From Patiria miniata (lineage: Eukaryota; Echinodermata; Asteroidea; Valvatida; Asterinidae): 64,000 bases of DNA. Position 1 is the stretch's first letter. Each line of letters starts with the position of its first letter. Below, piece by piece: positions 13,501 to 21,334 of this stretch. A program made the translations under genes and the position numbers. Under the pieces are notes generated by a model. The model did no database searches and was not told the DNA's origin. It saw only the letters and a list, made by a program, of their open reading frames with translations. Location: assembly GCF_015706575.1 (NCBI RefSeq), contig NW_024037064.1:12873606-12937605 (forward strand). The letters run 5' to 3'.

Positions 13501-16500
13501 GTAGACAAGGATGTGTTATACAAAGGTGGAATATAGGAACTGCCGGGCTGCCCAATCCTGCAGTGAGTGTGTCATGACCCAGCTGGCACACTACACAGCT
13601 GAACAGGTGAATTTCCAATTATCAAAACTATTCTACAAGTCCGATTGGGTTGAAACTTGGTATGTACGTAGACAGGAATGTGTTATACAGGGGTGAATAT
13701 AGGAACTGCAGGGCTGCCAAATCCTGCATTGAGTGTGTCGTGACCCAGCCAGCACACTACACAGCTCAAAATTTGGGCTTCAGCCAGCTGAGTGCTTCTG
13801 AATTACCACGATGTTACTTACGTAAGGCGGAGATCTGGGGGCCACCCCCTCCCCCAGATTGATGCCCGTGACCACTGATCTCTATATAAAGACTGGATAG
13901 CGGATTTCACACAGTAGACTTTGCATATTGACCAATTCGCCCCCGGTCTCACGAAGATGGCCGCGTATAATACGAACGTTCTACGCGTAAATACACGCGC
14001 GTTGTATCAACAGTTGACGCGCTTTTTGGTCACGTACACATACTATGATGTTCTAAAAGGGACACGTTTCCGTAGTGATTATTATTTCAAAAACGCCGAA
14101 AAAGTGATTCGCAGCATTATAAAAGTAACCACGACGTTAGAAAAATTGTAGTAAACCTTGGTCAGTTGGTCAGTGGTGGTGGCCAAAATATAAGTCAAGT
14201 GAACCGCGACGTTACAAAAAAAATCATGCTGTCTATAAAGACGGCAACTTGTCCTTTGTAGATCACCAGCCGGTCTCACCAATATGGCGTCAAATTCATT
14301 CATTGTGCGGCTCTTTATTAGCTATCCAGTCTTTATATAGAGATCAGTGCCCGTGACAGTGCTTACACTACAGAAGTCACTGTGATCTGACTGTTGATGA
14401 CTAGCCTTTGTAAAAGGCATAGCACGGGAATAAGATTGGAATTATGACTAGTCTCTGACTGATCAAACAAAAGGAGACTTAACGTGAATATACAACATTT
14501 GCTTTGGTTGTAATTTTCAGAAATGGATGGATTGGGGGGTAATAGTGTTTCATGGCAATATTGTCACACTGACTTGTTTGAAGCTTCGTGTTCATAGATG
14601 CAGCTGGAAAAACCAAGAAAAACAATCATGTTCTTCTAGGCTGGTTCCCTAACCTCACTTAAGATGAAACACAGCAATTTATAGACGTTGGGGAATTGTA
14701 AGGTCAAGGAACCAGTCTAGCTGGCTGACACCGTTCATAGATGTGTAATCGATTGCAAACAAAATGCGGACTAACTAGATATGGTAAATTGGGTCAGTAT
14801 CTGAAAAAGGCAGTTTTTCCAAGCTGGTCGGCCGACCAGCGTTGGAAATTAATACAAAAATACCATTTTTCTTGAAAAGTTCAGCACACCAGGTGCCATG
14901 ATTTTACACTGTCATTCACTAATAGTCCAGTGAGATATTTCATAATCATTTGATAGTTTTGTTTTTTGATGTTTGCAAATGTTGTATGTTCCTTTAATTA
15001 ATCTTCCCATGATCAACCCAATTCCATTCACCCATTAGACCTGCAAATGGTGTTCCAACTGCCCTGACGGCGCGTGCATATCGCGCCAGCTGGACTGCAT
15101 GGAAGTACACAACTGCCAGGTGGACAAACAGAAGGAGATCAGCGACGCCAACCAGTGCCCGGAGCTGGAGTGCGAGGCCAGTGACTGCGACAAATGCGTC
15201 GCCGAAGACTGCATCTGGACGCGCCAATTCAAACGAGCCAGTACGTGTAATATCATTTTGATCTAAAAGTACCATGTACTTGTTTTTTATCAATATACCC
15301 ATTAGTTTCCTGTCCCACTCCAAACTGCCTTATCTGGTAAAGATATAGTCCATCATTTGTAATTTGTGCATTTTGTTCGTTTGAAGCAACAAAAGTGTTC
15401 AAAATCTAATGAAGGATTCTGAACAACTAACCTGATGAAGTTTCAGCTCAGCTTCAGCTATGTATACCGAGAAAAACAGCATTCTAGGATCTCAATTTCA
15501 AATCAAAAGTTGCTGAATCATGTTTTAAATTGTTTTGAATTGCAACTATACGCGATGTCGCGCACTGATCCGACGAATTATAGCAACCACGCCCTCCTGT
15601 GCGTCGTGCCAATGCTTGCGCGCGCTGCGCCGAATAACAAAACAAACTACAAATTAAATTTTCCTACGGTGCGTCTTAAGACGCACCGTTGGAAAGGCCT
15701 TCTTTCGTTGATTACTTCAAATGATAGCTTGCCAGAAGATTCATTTCACAGGGAGTTTGGTCCACTTACTATCTTTCAACCAAGTATGTTTTTCAACAAT
15801 AATACGCCAGTTACTTTTTCAGATGGCTGCAAATGATGGACTGTAGCTTTAAAGGCATTTTTAGCTGCGGGATAGCAGCTCAACAAATCATCATATCTCT
15901 CCATTAGTCTGTTAGTTAGTTTAGTTAGTAGCAAATGTTGACATTGTCTATTTCTCCTACATATTTGGACAGATTTCAACCAAACTTTGGCAAAAGTATC
16001 AGTGGCCCAGCCCCAACATGTCATTTGACCAAACTGGGGTCAAAGGTCATCATGGGGTCACTAGGGTCAAAAACCCGATTTTTTTTTAAACTCAAAACAC
16101 CACTTTCAGAACTTACATGGCACAATCACGTGACTCAAGCATAAACACGAATTCATTGGCCCGCAGTTTCCAAGGTATTTCTGATCGAGCTTGTTTATTG
16201 AATGGGATCATTTGCTTTTTGCGTTTTGTTCAAAATCCAAAGAAGAATGTTCAAAACCTAACCTATTGAAGTTAAAGCTCAGTGGATATAATATTTTTTG
16301 GAAAAACAGTGAAAAAATATGCACCGCCATTTGATCTCAAAACACAATTTTATCGATGGAACTCTTTACTTCCAAAAATCAGTCAATTGACTGATTGTTG
16401 GAAATCACCTACAGTTCTTGATTTCTTCTAAATGACAGCGAGCCGGACGGAATAATTTCACGGGGTGTTTAGTACCAGTACAATCTTTAATCCAAGTATT

Positions 16501-19500
16501 AAAGCTTTTTGAAAATAATTCTGTAGGTTACTTTTGGGGTAAATGCAAATGATCCTCTATGCTTTTCACACACAAAAGTACATAAGGCATCTAGAGTCCA
16601 AGATATAATGTCTGTGCATTTCAATGTCGTCAAATTTTCGACTTAATTCCTTTTGTGTTTCTGTTCCCAAACCTGCACATTTGTTAGTCCCAACATGTGT
16701 GTTCCTTGTACCCTGTCATTTAGCCTCTGAAGAAGATTTTGTTGATCCTCTATGCCTTTCACACACAAAAAGTTCGTAAGGCATCTAGAGTCTAAGATAT
16801 GTCTGTGCATTTCAATGTCGTCAAATTTTTGACTTAATTCCTTTTGTGTTTCTGTTCCCAACCCTGCACTTTTGTTAGTCCCTACATGTGTGTTCCTTGT
16901 ACCCTCGTCTTTAAGCCTCTGAAGAAGATTTTGTTGAGTTCGCAACGTCAGGCAATCTTGATGTTGTAACCCATCAGCCGTGCCTGTGTATAAAACAGCC
17001 AGTGCATGTTATGATGTTTTCCAATGCAACTGGTTAAAGGGAATATACAACATTTGCAAACATCAAAAAATACAACTACCACATTTTAGCAAAATACCTC
17101 ACTAGGATGTTGGTAAATGACAGTCTAAAGCACCCTGTAAAATTATGGCACCTGGTGTGAAGTCATTTTCAAGAAAATGGTATTTTTGTATAAATTTCCA
17201 ACAGTGGTCGGTCGACCACCGTTGGAAAAACCTAACTATTTTTCAACTACTGCTCCAAATTCACCATTTTTTTCACACTAAAATTTTGTTTGCTATTGGT
17301 TACATGTTCATGAACCGGTGCAGGGCAGCTAGACTGGTTCCTGTACCTTACAATTTTCCAGCATCTATAAATGTATCCATTTTATCTTTAGTGGAGTCAG
17401 GGAACCAGACTACTCCACCATTTGTGTGTTTCTTGTTTTTTTTCAGCATTTTCGAACACAAAACTTCAAACATGTCAGTGTAACAATGTATGATCTATTA
17501 TAGTAGCCCCTCAAATAGTTCGCTTCTGAAAATTACAGCAAAAGCCAATGATGTATATTCCCTTTAAGTGAATTCACTTTTTATTTATTTTTTGTCACTA
17601 GGTGAGGTGCGACGCTTGCTCAACGCCAACCCCACCTACGACTGGAACTGCTTCAGGGAGTCACTCCTGCAGATTGCGCCTGTTGACATTCACATTAGCT
17701 CCTCCCCCAACGAGCCATGCCCCTCCCCTTGCTACACCCACAACTCGTGCACTGATTGCCTGGATTCCAAAGGGGCAGAGGGGGGCTGGCAAGAGTGCGT
17801 CTGGAGCGCCCGGCTTGGCCAGGTAAGGGTGTTCGCTCGTACCCCCCGCCCTGCAAACAGGGCGCTGGGATATTCTGATGAGCTTCACAGAATCTTGTGA
17901 AGGAAATGGCCTATGACCTATGTATAAAGCATCTGGCTGCAGCTGTTCAAAACCGCAGTTAGATAATATGCGCAAATGCTATCCGAAAACTTCCCATAGA
18001 AATGCACACGTTCCATACCAGATGTGATTTCTGTTTCATTGCGGACCATGTGGAGCGTCGCATAATGCAATCCGACCGTTCGTGATTCTAAACGGAGCCT
18101 GAGCAAGTGACGGGAATTGTAAATTTACATCACAGATAAGTTTTACAGAATTTCCTACATTATTACACTTTTCAAAAAATAAAATAACATTTCTAAACTG
18201 GAATAAAAAAGTAATGAATCAGTCTTAACGGCCGTTTCAAACCTTGCAGAGTCGTGACCTTGATGACGCGCAGGTCACTGGTCACGCAAAATCCAACCAA
18301 TCAGAGCGTGAATTCATCAGAGTATCCCAGCGTCCTGATTGCAGGGCGGGGGGTACGAGCAAAGTAAGGGTGCTTCTCAAATATTTGGGAACGATTAGTG
18401 ATAGCTTGTTTCCAGTTTGGAATTGAAAATCGTCTCTTTTTTTTTTTTCTGGGCAAAGGCAATTTTCCATTTGGGATTGGCCTGTTCTCAATTGGAAAGA
18501 AAGTTCGGTCTCAGTGATTTCTTGGGAAAAGCCAGTTCTCAATTGGGAGTGGTCTGTTCCCAATTTGGAATTGAGTTTGGTTTCACGGTTTCTCTGGAAA
18601 TAGGCATGTACCCAATTGAGAATGGCAGGCTCCAAATAATAAATTGATTGTTCCTGAAAAGAAACAGTTTGAATGAGCAGAATCAGATTTGTTCTCCCAA
18701 GTGGGAGCCATATTCGGTCTCATTTTTTTCCCTAGAGAAAGCCATTTTCCAAATCAGAAATGGCATGTTCCCAGTTGAAAACTAAGTGTTCCCGATTAGG
18801 AACAGCTTGTTAATAACACTTGCATGTATTATAATATCATTGTGGTACTTACGTTGTGCTTTATACAGAACAACTCAAAGAGCCTCACAGTTTCAAATTT
18901 TGAAGCGTTTGGAGTTGTGAATTGAATACCAAAATCGTTGCCATTTCCTAAACAACACAACGCTATTTCTGAATGCAAAATAATAGAATGCCTGCAAAAC
19001 GAACACTGCTACACACAATATTTGGCTAAAACAACTTTCATTTTTTGACTCCTGAATTTCTGGTCAATTACACTGAGCATGACCAGCCAAAACTTTACCA
19101 GCAGCCTTTACTGAACCGTCCTTTGTGTGTTCATTATGGTATTTATCACTGGGGTCTATTGCAGTTTATTTACTAGTCTGCAACCGTTTACGTCCAATAT
19201 GGCGGGTGTGTGGTTGACCACCGACTTGCCACGTCACGTGAAATTCCTAAATTGAAGTATTTTGAATAAAAATTGAACATTTGTTATTTACCTTTTTATG
19301 CCCCGCGGCGAAGCCGAAGGGGCATACTGTTTCCGCCTTGTCCTTCCGTGGGTGGGTGGGTGGGTGGGTGGGTGGGTGGGTGGGTGTGTGTGTGTGTGGG
19401 TGAGTAGGTGTGAGCTTGTCTTACATACGCAGTGTGGACTTCCGAACAAAAGACGTCCACATAATGTAGGTAGCACCGACGTTGTGTGGACTTGCCCACG

Positions 19501-21234
19501 TCCACACAGTGTTTCCCCATTTCTGGAAAACAGGTTTAGAGGCATTTTGGGGTTAGGTTTATCTGTAGCAGAATGAAGAGAAACACTAAAGGGAATCATA
19601 GAAAAAAAATTGGGTTGAAAGAGTTTTCACAGTTTGAGAAAAATGAGTTTTTTCACTGGTTTTTCTTAACTACACGAAAGCAATGGAAAGTCCACACTAG
19701 TCATGTGAAACAAGTATGGGTGGGTGGGTGTGTGGGTGTGTGTGTCCGGACAAATCTTGTCAGCGCGATAACTTGAGAAATACTTTACATATGAACTTCA
19801 AATTTGGTTTGTGGATTGTCCTTGGTAATCCTAAGAAGCCTTTTGCATTTGGGGCCGAAAGGTCTAGGTTCAAGGTCACAGTGGCTGAAACAATAGAAAT
19901 GTTGTCAGCGCGATAACTTGAGAAATACTTTACATATGAACTTCAAATTTGGTTTGTGGAGTGTCCTTGGCAATTCTAAGAAGCCTTTTGCATTTGGGGC
20001 CAAAAGGTCAAGGGTCAAGGTCACAGTGGCTGAAACAATAGAAATGTTGTCAGCGCGATAACTTGAGAAATACTTTACATATGAACTTCAAATTTGGTTT
20101 GTGGATTGTCCTTGGCAATTCTAAGAAGCCTTTTGCATTTGGGGCCAAAAGGTCAAGGGTCAAGGTCACAGTGGCTGAAACAATAGAAATGTTGTCAGCG
20201 CGATAACTTGAGAAATACTTTACATATGAACTTCAAATTTGGTTTGTGGATTGTCCTTGGTAATCCTAAGAAGCCTTTTGCATTTGGGGCCGAAAGGTCA
20301 AGGGTCAAGGTCACAGTGGCTGAAACAATAGAAATGTTGTCAGCGCGATAACTTGAGAAATACTTTACATATGAACTTCAAATTTGGTTTGTGGATTGTC
20401 CTTGGCAATTCTAAGAAGCCTTTTGCATTTGGGGCCAAAAGGTCAAGAGTCAAGGTCACAGTGGCTGAAACAATAGAAATTTTGTCAGCGCGATAACTTG
20501 AGAAATACTCTACATATGAACTTCAAATTTGGTAACTGGATTGTCCTTGGCAATTCTAAGAAGCCTTTTGCACTTGGGGCCAAAAGGTCAAGGATCAAGG
20601 TCACAGTGGCAAAAACAAAAGAAATTTTGTCAGCGTGATAACTTGAGATATACTTTACATATGAATTTCAAATTTGGTTTGTGGATTGTCCTTGGCAATC
20701 CTAAGAAGCCTATCGCATTGGGGGTCGAAAGGTCAAGGGTCAAGGTCACAGTGGCTAAAACAATAGAAATCTTGTATTTATTCTGAGATCATAGGGATTA
20801 GGGATTAATTCATATAAAACCTACAGAAGACACTGATGCTGTCAGTGAACGTTCCATTTGACCAAGGTACATGTAAGTTGATGTTAGAGTGGTGTTATGT
20901 CATGGAAACAGTCACGGTTGCGGGGCATTTGTGTTTGTAAACACACCTGACTTGTTTTTTTTTTTTTTGCCACAGTGCTTGTCCCCGACCTACGTCCCCC
21001 TGGTCTGTTCCACCGGCGCCTGCGGTCCCCTGACCCACAGCGGCAGTCACAACTGCCCCCAACCCTGCTACCTGAACACGCAGTGCGCTCACTGCCTGCG
21101 ACAGCCGGGGTGCGGGTGGTGCGCAGTGGGCCAGGGGAACGGGACGGGCGTCTGCATGGAGGGGGGTCTGTATGAGCCCACGGGGGGCGTGTGCTCGGCT
21201 GAAGGAGTCGGCTTGAACAACTTCCCCGTAGAAG
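1349..21234 (+). CDS. MEGF8: MEGF8 orthologue, eleven internal exons (both ends outside the visible sequence)
   Basis: In vertebrates MEGF8 is a large single-pass membrane protein that, with MOSMO and MGRN1, lowers surface Smoothened and so tunes Hedgehog signalling. The exons here are 1349-1572, 3202-3458, 3797-3980, 4258-4435, 4616-4785, 6932-7070, 10368-10620, 12646-12778, 15039-15240, 17602-17822 and 20976-21234. Each has AG before and GT after, and all ten junctions agree in phase, giving about 740 codons. The order is CUB end, two EGF modules, kelch propeller, then PSI cysteine clusters. It matches the second half of human MEGF8 as remembered, including blocks such as IWTRQFKR, NPTYDWNCF, CLDSKGAEGGWQ and CGWC. 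The upstream half and the later laminin-EGF and transmembrane exons are not visible. Attractin shares the architecture but lacks these blocks. Confidence 0.9.
1843..2107. mobile_element. Short member of the TTCTGCTTCCG-ended transposon family
   Basis: The left end is TTAGGCCAAAAA followed by TTCTGCTTCCG. The right end, reversed, is TTAAGGCCAAAAA followed by the same word. The interior carries GTAGGTAGG words on both arms. Larger relatives with the same ends lie at 31438-33651 and 45383-46506, so this is an internally deleted derivative. Confidence 0.75.
2634..3149. mobile_element. TTAA-flanked MITE, family A, copy 1
   Basis: TTAA on both sides. The terminal inverted repeats read AAGCTATAGTCCATCATTTG and the reverse. 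It is about 515 bp, with an internal decayed palindrome near 2960. Other copies lie at 9739, 11292 and 15337. The stretch 2108-2633 before it shows nothing recognisable. Confidence 0.88.
3202..3458 (+). CDS. MEGF8: MEGF8 exon: EGF end and first kelch blade
   Basis: Acceptor TTGAAG, donor GGAG|GTAAGT. It encodes the closing part of the EGF module (MGVCNCSAGFGGEAC), a linker, then the first kelch blade with RMGHTLV and LWLFGGYSHTHGHLNDVW. Human MEGF8 has the closely parallel RLGHTMV and LWMFGG at this point. The exon ends in phase 2. A TTAA-flanked MITE stops 52 bp before the acceptor. Confidence 0.9.
3797..3980 (+). CDS. MEGF8: MEGF8 exon: kelch blade
   Basis: Acceptor GTGTAG, donor CCAG|GTAAAC. 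Its first base completes a split serine codon, followed by YDLATKKWKQHF, PAPRRYHAATF, YVMISGGMNDTTVMQDVWYF and ENWSQ. This is the usual kelch order of W, RxxHAA and the GG doublet. It ends in phase 0. Confidence 0.9.
4258..4435 (+). CDS. MEGF8: MEGF8 exon: kelch blade
   Basis: Acceptor CTTGCAG with a good pyrimidine tract, donor ACTG|GTATGT. It encodes LAGHSFVVVKDETLVTIGG, YSPTNGLQDKVLEFSV and NAWLAVQTTGPPPT. Human MEGF8 carries VGGYSPENGF at the same place. It ends in phase 1, giving a split glycine codon. Confidence 0.9.
4616..4785 (+). CDS. MEGF8: MEGF8 exon: kelch blade
   Basis: Acceptor TCTGCCAG after a T-run, donor CCAG|GTAAGA. With the preceding split codon it reads GLFGHSTVWHSTTKALYVYGG, then LFHLDSVFVSDRLYSLDY, RRWNLLLAEPGNQ. 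Human MEGF8 has GLYGHSAVYH and YVFGGF here. The alternative human exon that follows this point has no counterpart before the next exon at 6932. Confidence 0.9.
4836..4850. repeat. Short poly-G run in intron
   Basis: An uninterrupted G run of about 14 bases interrupts otherwise plain intron sequence. The stretch 4786-5611 holds nothing else I can name. Confidence 0.7.
5612..5818. mobile_element. Fold-back MITE with arms of about 78 bp
   Basis: The segment beginning ATAAGCCTTTTCGGAGTTCC returns reversed at the other end with only a few differences. The match continues through TGTGACAACGC and TTTGTCTCAAATG to within about 50 bp of the centre. Arms this long relative to total length are typical of fold-back MITEs. 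No coding sense is present. Confidence 0.8.
5924..6057. repeat. 67-bp direct tandem duplication
   Basis: Two adjacent copies of a segment beginning CCTCGCATATTTTGAAAAGT, at 5924 and 5991, differ at only a few positions. The pair lies immediately upstream of the SINE head. Confidence 0.75.
6058..6350 (+). mobile_element. tRNA-derived SINE
   Basis: A pol III A box (TGGTCCAATGG, 6068-6078) and a B-box-like GGGTTTCGAATCC (6111-6123) form a tRNA-like head. It is followed by a body with AGCAAGGCACTTGACC and a 3' end of AAAGGTGCTACATAATGGG. The spacing fits a tRNA head and the body does not fold as a tRNA, so this is a SINE rather than a tRNA gene. Confidence 0.7.
6664..6830. repeat. Degenerate minisatellite, about 43 bp period
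   Basis: Four imperfect copies of a unit containing CATCCTCAATCCTCCAAAAT and CTTCAATCACC. Looser fragments of the same words extend left to about 6460. Between the SINE and the exon at 6932 nothing else is recognisable. Confidence 0.7.
6932..7070 (+). CDS. MEGF8: MEGF8 exon: kelch blade
   Basis: Acceptor CTTCCAG, donor AACG|GTGAGT. It encodes PLPHIFHAAVTTSNYMVVIGG, PTQNISNTLMAYHYDCNQWVDLN, parallel to human RLFHASALLGDTMVVLGG and the cysteine-bearing YQVNCNAW. It ends in phase 1. A TTAA-flanked MITE starts 26 bp after the donor. Confidence 0.88.
7096..7616. mobile_element. TTAA-flanked MITE, family B, copy 1
   Basis: It is bounded by TTAA on both sides. The ends are AAAGGGAAAATACAAC and its inverse GTATATTCCCTTT, and the length is about 520 bp. 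A near-perfect palindrome sits inside at 7259-7290. The TTAA target suggests mobilisation by a piggyBac-type or Kolobok-type transposase, which is inference. Two other copies lie at 14479 and 17034. Confidence 0.85.
7944..8192. mobile_element. MITE with 26-bp perfect terminal inverted repeats
   Basis: The left end starts GGGTCATTCTATAAATTTGG and is matched perfectly in reverse for 26 bp at 8167-8192. The similarity carries on inward through TTTTCCCGTCCCTGTTAC on both sides. No clear target duplication was seen. Confidence 0.85.
8364..8684. repeat. Perfect 23-bp inverted repeat about 275 bp apart
   Basis: The arm at 8364-8386 (CAAATTTGTATCCTTGTGGAG and two more bases) is repeated exactly in reverse at 8662-8684. 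A related GTGGAGACCT word occurs twice between the arms. The rest of 8193-9738 holds no gene, only an ATTCA run near 9522-9541. Confidence 0.7.
9739..10263. mobile_element. TTAA-flanked MITE, family A, copy 2
   Basis: The same ends and TTAA flanks as the copy at 2634. The internal palindrome GGTGCGTCTTAAGACGCAC is nearly intact. It ends 105 bp before the next MEGF8 acceptor. Confidence 0.88.
10368..10620 (+). CDS. MEGF8: MEGF8 exon: last kelch blade and start of PSI region
   Basis: Acceptor TTTTGTAG, donor CGAG|GTAGGG. It encodes a final kelch blade (LSAAIVTGNAIYTFGGNDG, GALYQLNLPTDLC), then a cysteine cluster with TTDGCLGMPSCAACVET and LLFCKASMDVYQA. Human MEGF8 has LTLPPDPC followed by a PSI domain at the same junction. 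It ends in phase 2. Confidence 0.88.
10881..11190. mobile_element. MITE with imperfect inverted ends (CAAGTTCG)
   Basis: The left end GCCAAGTTCGGGCAAGGAC is mirrored by the right end, which reversed reads GGGCAAGTTCGCGCAAGGAC. Both are followed by AGTCGACTA-type words. An extra internal copy of TTCGGGCAAG suggests a rearranged or composite element. Confidence 0.6.
11292..11835. mobile_element. TTAA-flanked MITE, family A, copy 3
   Basis: TTAA flanks and the CTATAGTCCATCATTTG-type ends, about 540 bp. It is slightly longer than its relatives because of extra sequence near 11490-11525. The stretch 11836-12645 after it holds nothing recognisable. Confidence 0.85.
12646..12778 (+). CDS. MEGF8: MEGF8 exon: PSI cysteine cluster
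   Basis: Acceptor TCTGTAG, donor ACAG|GTGAAT. It encodes CDGIYSLEQGITCNDARV, EYRNCGAAKSCSECVMTQ and PAHYTAEQ, parallel to human CRRLRTCSECLARHP. It ends in phase 0. The last 78 coding bases and the start of the intron are the first unit of a tandem array that continues to 13769. Confidence 0.85.
12701..13769 (+). repeat. 166-bp tandem array derived from half an exon plus its donor
   Basis: Units begin at GAATATAGG, at 12701, 12861, 13027, 13195, 13362, 13529 and 13695, with spacing 160-168 bp. The seventh is cut short. Each unit holds about 78 bp of coding-like sequence with the CxxC cysteines, then about 88 bp of intron-like sequence with TGGTATGTACGTAGAC. Units 2, 3 and 6 keep ACAG|GTGAAT, and units 4 and 5 have ATGG|GTGACT. 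No convincing acceptor precedes units 2-7, so they are probably not separate exons. Confidence 0.85.
13873..14349. mobile_element. hAT-like MITE with 8-bp target duplication
   Basis: The ends are CACTGATCTCTATATAAAGA and the exact reverse at the right, with more than 25 bp of perfect inverted repeat. It is flanked directly by CCCGTGAC on both sides (13865-13872 and 14350-14357). The 8-bp duplication and CA start fit the hAT superfamily. The open frame inside it is not recognisable. Confidence 0.85.
14479..14997. mobile_element. TTAA-flanked MITE, family B, copy 2 (inverted)
   Basis: The same family as 7096-7616 but in the opposite orientation, flanked by TTAA. Its central palindrome lies at 14817-14847. 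It ends 41 bp before the next MEGF8 acceptor, so part of that splice site's upstream context may come from the element. Confidence 0.85.
15039..15240 (+). CDS. MEGF8: MEGF8 exon: PSI cysteine clusters
   Basis: Acceptor CCATTAG, donor GCCA|GTACGT. It encodes TCKWCSNCPDGACISRQLDC, NCQVDKQKEISDANQCPELEC, DCDKCVAEDCIWTRQFKRA. Human MEGF8 has CKWCTNCPEGACIGR and KCMWTRQFKR, which makes this one of the strongest matches in the gene. It ends in phase 1. Confidence 0.92.
15337..15852. mobile_element. TTAA-type MITE, family A, copy 4
   Basis: The ends are as in the other family A copies. The left flank is GTAA rather than TTAA and the right is TTAA. It contains a perfect 24-bp palindrome at 15666-15689. 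A more diverged relative of the same inner sequence appears around 16200-16560. Confidence 0.85.
16551..16936. repeat. 193-bp direct tandem duplication
   Basis: Two adjacent copies beginning GATCCTCTATGC, at 16551 and 16744, each end in CTGAAGAAGATTTTGTTG. They differ at scattered sites. No protein motif is recognisable in any frame. Confidence 0.85.
17034..17567. mobile_element. TTAA-flanked MITE, family B, copy 3
   Basis: TTAA flanks, ends AAAGGGAATATACAAC and the reverse, central palindrome at 17196-17227. It ends 34 bp before the MEGF8 acceptor at 17601. Confidence 0.88.
17602..17822 (+). CDS. MEGF8: MEGF8 exon: conserved NPTYDW block and PSI cysteines
   Basis: Acceptor TCACTAG, donor CCAG|GTAAGG. 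It encodes EVRRLLNANPTYDWNCF, SLLQIAPVDIHISSSP, CPSPCYTHNSCTDCLDSKG and GGWQECVWSARLGQ. Human MEGF8 has QPTYDWTCF, SLLNVSPMPVESSP and CLDSKGADGGWQHCVW. It ends in phase 0. A MITE is inserted 9 bp after the exon, with its target duplication copying the donor. Confidence 0.93.
17832..18363. mobile_element. MITE inserted at a splice donor, 9-bp target duplication
   Basis: The left end TTCGCTCGTACCCCCCGCCC is mirrored by the right end (reversed TTTGCTCGTACC), and the inverted repeat runs about 48 bp. GTAAGGGTG lies directly on both sides (17823-17831 and 18364-18372). A 9-bp duplication fits Mutator-like elements, though 8-9 bp also occurs in other superfamilies. Confidence 0.85.
18430..18800. 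repeat. Degenerate intron repeats rich in CAATTGGGA words
   Basis: Loosely repeated words such as CCAATTGGGA, TTCTCAATTGG and GGTCTCA recur with no fixed period. This looks like an old, decayed repeat. The rest of 18373-19296 shows no gene. Confidence 0.4.
19297..20775 (+). repeat. Composite repeat: hairpin, GGGT microsatellite and 145-bp tandem units
   Basis: It opens with the hairpin TATGCCCC...GGGGCATA (19297-19326), then a GGGT/GTGT run (about 19345-19400), a second such run near 19713-19743, and then seven units of exactly 145 bp. The units start GTCAGCG, at 19759, 19904, 20049, 20194, 20339, 20484 and 20629. Each contains AAGGTCAAGGGTCAAGGTCA. The last units are the most diverged. Open frames across it are accidental. 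Confidence 0.85.
20976..21234 (+). CDS. MEGF8: MEGF8 exon: PSI cysteine cluster (last one visible)
   Basis: Acceptor TGCCACAG after a long T-run, donor GAAG|GTGAGA. It encodes CLSPTYVPLVCSTGACGPL, CPQPCYLNTQCAHCLRQPGC, GWCAVGQGNGTGVCMEGGL. Human MEGF8 has CLSPSYLPLRC and CLRRPHCGWCAWG. It ends in phase 1, so at least one more exon must follow, but none is recognisable before the assembly gap or after it. Confidence 0.93.
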
Positions 21235-21334
21235 GTGAGATGGATGTTTAACTAACCACATTTCTACAAACTCCTTGCAAGTCAGTCTGAAATTGTCCTC
21301 CTTTTTGTTAACACAGTTTTGGTGATTCACAGGT

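Noticed and set aside
12861-13696. Each 166-bp unit as its own MEGF8 exon
   Set aside because: No plausible acceptor with a pyrimidine tract precedes units 2-7.
13921-14151. A 76-codon frame inside the hAT-like MITE
   Set aside because: It lies wholly within a short non-autonomous element and has no recognisable motif.
19759-20775. CRISPR-like array
   Set aside because: Repeats are contiguous with no spacers, and the genome is eukaryotic.
1349-21234. Attractin or attractin-like instead of MEGF8
   Set aside because: The kelch and PSI order is shared, but the NPTYDW, CLDSKGAEGGWQ and IWTRQFKR blocks and the lack of a C-type lectin segment point to MEGF8.
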